8,339 bases of DNA from Chthoniobacter flavus (GTDB taxonomy: Bacteria > Verrucomicrobiota > Verrucomicrobiia > Chthoniobacterales > Terrimicrobiaceae). The position numbers and the translations under genes were made by a program. Shown piece after piece: positions 6,492 to 8,339 of this stretch. Numbering within the stretch: position 1 is the stretch's first letter; each line of letters begins with the position of its first letter. The notes under the pieces are model-generated. The model searched no databases, was not told the DNA's origin, and saw nothing but the letters and a program-made list of their open reading frames with translations. The DNA is taken from positions 1-8,339 of the forward strand of contig CAMDOJ010000081.1 in the NCBI GenBank assembly GCA_945903555.1, read 5' to 3'.

Positions 6492-6891
6492 AATCCCTCC
6501 CCATCCGCCAGAAATTCGCGTAGCGAATTCTAATTCCAAAAGCCGCTTGCTTTTGGATTTTAGTAGAGGGGCACAGCGCGTCTCGCCTGTGTGCTGCGGT
6601 CTGATGGGGAGCGCGCGAGAAAGCAGACCAGTCTCCACACGGCCGAGACGGCCATGCCCCCCTTTTCCGCTGCAAAGTCCAATTTCAACGGGACAATGGT
6701 ATAATAACTATCCTGAGAGATGAGAATCAAGAGAGCGCCGCGCTCGCGCGATAGATCATCCTTGTGATGAGCCCAAAAGGCCGAGCCGCCGAGGCCGGCG
6801 CGAGTCAACACTACGAAGTTCGAGCGCCGCGCCAGCGGCACAGACTGCGCCATGCGCAGCCCCAAAGGGGTGTAGGCCGAAGGCCGAAATA
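6492..6891 (+). repeat. tRNA-linked tandem repeat, copy 2 (400 nt)
   Basis: Follows copy 1 without a gap. It starts with an exact copy of the tRNA-Ser 3' end, AATCCCTCCCCATCCGCCA (6492-6510), but with no T-arm 5' strand or rest of a tRNA before it. It contains the perfect inverted repeat AATTCGC-GTA-GCGAATT, the terminator-like hairpin (6535-6557), the long nested hairpin and the small hairpins. Relative to copy 1 it has one extra base near 6739, which would break any shared reading frame. It alone carries a perfect TATAAT (6700-6705) where the other copies read TCTAAT. Confidence 0.93.
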
Positions 6892-7275
6892 AATCCCTCC
6901 CCGTCCGCCAGAATTTCGCGCAGCGAATTCTAATTCCAAAAGCCGCTTGCTTTTGGATTTGAGTAGAGGGGCACAGCGCGTCTCGCCTGTGTGCTGCGGT
7001 CTGATGCGGAGGGTGCGAGAAAGCAGACCAGTCTCCACACGGGCGAGACGGCCATGCCCCCCCTTTTCCGCTGCAAAGTCCAATTTCAAAGGGACAATGG
7101 TCTAATAACTAGCCTAAGGGATGAGAATCAAGAGAGCGGGCGCTCGCGCGATAGATCATCCTTGTGATGAGCCCAAAGGGCCCAGCCGCCGGGGCCGGCG
7201 CGAGTCAACACTACGAAGTTCGAGCGCCGCGCCAGCGGCACAGACTGCGCCATGCGCAGCCCCGAAGGGAGAAAT
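6892..7275 (+). repeat. tRNA-linked tandem repeat, copy 3 (about 384 nt, shortened at its end)
   Basis: Follows copy 2 without a gap. Its tRNA-derived 19 nt (6892-6910) differ at one base (CCGTCC for CCATCC). It matches copy 2 at about 95% until CCCGAAGGG (7261-7269). The next 16 or so nt of the unit are missing and a final GAAAT (7271-7275) matches the unit's end. No fourth tRNA 3' end follows, so the array closes with a damaged unit and not with a repeat boundary. It has one extra C in the C-run near 7060. The terminator-like hairpin lies at 6935-6957. Confidence 0.88.
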
Positions 7276-7404
7276 TGGAGAATTTTTTCTTGCTTCGAGG
7301 CGAACCCACAGTCTCGCGATAATATGCCAGTAGTAATTTGCAACTGCTTCAAGAATGGCGCGCGATGCTCCGCTGTTGGAGCGGCAAGCAGCAAGCTTGT
7401 ATCG

Positions 7405-7436
7405 AAAATTTCTCACAAGTCCGTGAGAAATTTTTC
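7405..7436 (+). terminator. Strong stem-loop downstream of the repeat array
   Basis: AAAATTTCTCAC (7405-7416) and GTGAGAAATTTT (7423-7434) form a perfect 12-bp stem with loop AAGTCC, ending in a run of Ts (7431-7435). Form and position fit an intrinsic terminator on either strand. No credible gene ends just before it: the stretch 7276-7404 shows only a small hairpin GCTCC-GCTGTT-GGAGC (7367-7382). The likeliest transcript for it to end is one coming out of the repeat array. Confidence 0.6.
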
Positions 7437-7516
7437 TATGCCCGGACTCGTCTTCGGCCCCCCCCATTCAATCGTTTTCTTGTCCACATGATTTCCCGTG
7501 ATTTACCTGTTGCTTT

Positions 7517-7539
7517 TTGTTTAAGGCGCATTTAAACAA
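7517..7539 (+). promoter_or_regulatory. Candidate operator upstream of the ribbon-helix-helix gene
   Basis: TTGTTTAA (7517-7524) and TTAAACAA (7532-7539) are perfect 8-bp inverted copies with a 7-nt spacer, ending 7 nt before the ATG at 7547. A dyad of this size is what a dimeric ribbon-helix-helix protein would be expected to bind, and such proteins often repress their own genes. This is inference from position and symmetry. No clear separate promoter is visible. Confidence 0.45.
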
Positions 7540-7546
7540 TATTGAA

Positions 7547-7816
7547 ATGAGCATTGAACAAAAAATGGAACAAAGAATCACGGTACGTCTCACCGATGAT
7601 GAACTAAGAGCGACTGAGCGCGCAGCTATTGCCGAGGGAGACCGCAAGGTGAGCACCCTTCTTCGACGCGCCTTGGTGTTGTTCTTGAGAAGTCGGGGTT
7701 ACATCTCCACGTTTCAAGATGAAAAAATGCAACAGAACGTGGACTTCAATCTTGAAACCCCTACCAACGCCTACACGAATGACTCACGGAGCAATCCCGA
7801 GTACCAAAGGCCGTAG
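7547..7816 (+). CDS. Small ribbon-helix-helix (CopG/Arc-type) DNA-binding protein
   Basis: 89 residues. The fold is recognisable at about residues 7-52: a short beta strand ITVRL, then TDDELRATERAAIAEG (helix 1), a turn with Arg-Lys, and VSTLLRRALVLFLRSRGY (helix 2). In this fold paired strands from two subunits insert into the DNA major groove. The remaining about 37 residues are polar and probably disordered. The ATG at 7547 is preferred to the TTG at 7517, which lies inside the inverted repeat; the ATG at 7565 (MEQRITVRL) would also keep the whole domain. There is no Shine-Dalgarno. No toxin-like partner gene lies next to it, so an antitoxin role is unsupported; a small self-regulating repressor is equally possible. 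Its target is unknown. Confidence 0.75.
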   Translation: MSIEQKMEQRITVRLTDDELRATERAAIAEGDRKVSTLLRRALVLFLRSRGYISTFQDEKMQQNVDFNLETPTNAYTNDSRSNPEYQRP

Positions 7817-7841
7817 TAAGACCAAACAACTTTTTTATTGC

Positions 7842-7877
7842 AAAAAACCGGCTATCTAAATGGCCGGTTTTTTCTTT
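7842..7877 (+). terminator. Strong intrinsic terminator after the ribbon-helix-helix gene
   Basis: AAAAAACCGGC (7842-7852) pairs with GCCGGTTTTTT (7863-7873) around a 10-nt loop in which two more pairs are possible. The T-run continues as TTTTTTCTTTT. It begins 26 nt after the stop. The A-run on the left arm means it could also work in the opposite direction. Confidence 0.88.
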
Positions 7878-8142
7878 TCACTCCATGGCCGAATTTGGAA
7901 TGCTCGTATAGAAAACAACACCGATCGCCATTTTTTGATGGAGCAAAAATCCAGACAGATTAATCGCAACCGACCAAAGGGAATATCCATCGTGAAATGA
8001 TCTATCCCTGTGAACCCTTTGAATCCTGCCAGCCTGTCTAAAGATTTGTTTTTTGGTGAACGAAAACTGCAATCGAAAATTGACAAATCCGCATACCACG
8101 TGAAAGGATAAGAGGCGCTTAGATTTCTCCACCAGAATTGAT
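7878..8142 (+). other. Gene-poor spacer with possible promoter element
   Basis: I see no credible gene here; frames on the opposite strand overlap the Pro-rich gene and lack family features. A perfect TTGACA occurs at 8080-8085 with no good -10 at 16-18 nt, the nearest AT-rich string being GGATAA at 8106-8111. The 6-bp palindrome CACGTG is at 8099-8104 or within two bases of it. The spacer may hold the promoter of the gene starting at 8143, but this is weak. Confidence 0.3.
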
Positions 8143-8339
8143 ATGTCCGAACCAAACAAAGAAACCGTCCGCATCGTTTTAGGGGGTAGTCCTGACGGCC
8201 TACCTAAAATACCGCTCGCCCCCTCAACGGCGAAAATCAATTTTCCGCCCAAGCCCGCGCAAGTGATGGGAACAGTGGTTCCCTCACCATCGATTCCGAA
8301 ACCCGCAGGCGTTCCCGTTGCACCACTGACTCCGCCTGC
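8143..8339 (+). CDS. Pro-rich protein of unknown function, N-terminal part
   Basis: The frame is open from the ATG at 8143 to the window edge (65 full codons). The visible part is MSEPNKETVRIVLGG..., with a Lys-Glu-Thr-Val-Arg-Ile string, followed by a Pro/Ala/Val-rich low-complexity stretch including NFPPKPAQV and IPKPAGVPVAPLTPP. Such a disordered N-terminus often precedes a membrane segment or a folded domain beyond the edge. From memory, proteins beginning with KETVRI and PPKP strings occur in Verrucomicrobia, but I cannot name a function. No signal peptide is present and no Shine-Dalgarno is seen; AGAGG at 8111-8115 is too far away. Codon use (many C/G third positions) resembles that of the other genes. 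Confidence 0.6.
   Translation, partial: MSEPNKETVRIVLGGSPDGLPKIPLAPSTAKINFPPKPAQVMGTVVPSPSIPKPAGVPVAPLTPP

Noticed and set aside
6093..7275. CRISPR array
   Set aside because: Units of about 400 nt repeat along their whole length; there are no short repeats with unique spacers and no cas genes.
6321..7333. Arg-rich frames through the repeat units (for example from ATG 6321 and 7121), recalling the protamine-like Tpr peptide of tyrT
   Set aside because: The corresponding frame in copy 2 is shifted by an extra base near 6739 and hits TGA soon after, and copy 3 lacks the end of the unit. Substitutions between copies do not favour silent positions.
5899..7360. Shared AACTGCTTC near 5907 and 7342, as if the left and right flanks of the array were duplicated
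   Set aside because: Only nine bases match exactly and the flanking similarity is patchy; this is not enough to call a flanking repeat.
6411..7467. Minus-strand frames over the repeats and the following spacer
   Set aside because: They translate the structured repeats, are not frame-conserved between copies, and have no recognisable domain.
7856..8252. Two minus-strand frames in the spacer before the Pro-rich gene
   Set aside because: They overlap each other and the credible + strand start at 8143, end beside or within the terminator region, and show no family motif.

Overview
The window looks like a bacterial chromosome segment of moderately high GC. The protein styles point to Verrucomicrobia or a near relative, but this is recognition from memory and not a search. 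The supports are the single-chain alpha2-type glycyl-tRNA synthetase, the Lys/Glu/Ala-rich secreted protein with a 'DP' repeat, and the 'KETVRI...PPKP' Pro-rich N-terminus at the right edge. All clear genes lie on the + strand, and none has a good Shine-Dalgarno sequence.

Left part (1-2910) is housekeeping: the C-terminal two thirds of a class 2 dihydroorotate dehydrogenase (pyrD), a glycyl-tRNA synthetase (glyQS) and an exonuclease III-family AP endonuclease (xth). A 10-bp inverted repeat followed by seven Ts lies between xth and the next operon and probably ends this block.

Middle part (3093-5839) is a PhoB-type response regulator overlapping a PhoR-type sensor kinase by four bases. It is followed 39 nt later by an unrecognised secreted protein with an internally duplicated helical segment. 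PhoR is expected to phosphorylate PhoB on Asp53. The secreted protein may share the transcript, although a weak hairpin sits between them.

Right part (5978-7275) is the most unusual. A tRNA-Ser(GGA) with its own sigma70-type promoter is followed by three direct tandem repeats of about 399, 400 and 384 nt, roughly 95% identical. Each unit begins exactly with the last 19 nt of the tRNA gene, including the encoded CCA, and then carries a copy of the tRNA's terminator-like hairpin. Each unit also holds a nested hairpin of about 93 nt and a string of very small hairpins with 2-5 nt loops. The layout is strikingly like the E. coli tyrT distal repeats (rtT RNA), but on a different tRNA, with a longer and unrelated unit.

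The end of the window (7276-8339) holds a strong stem-loop with no gene in front of it, a small ribbon-helix-helix DNA-binding protein with an inverted repeat just upstream of its start, a strong terminator, a gene-poor stretch, and the N-terminus of a Pro-rich protein that runs off the edge.
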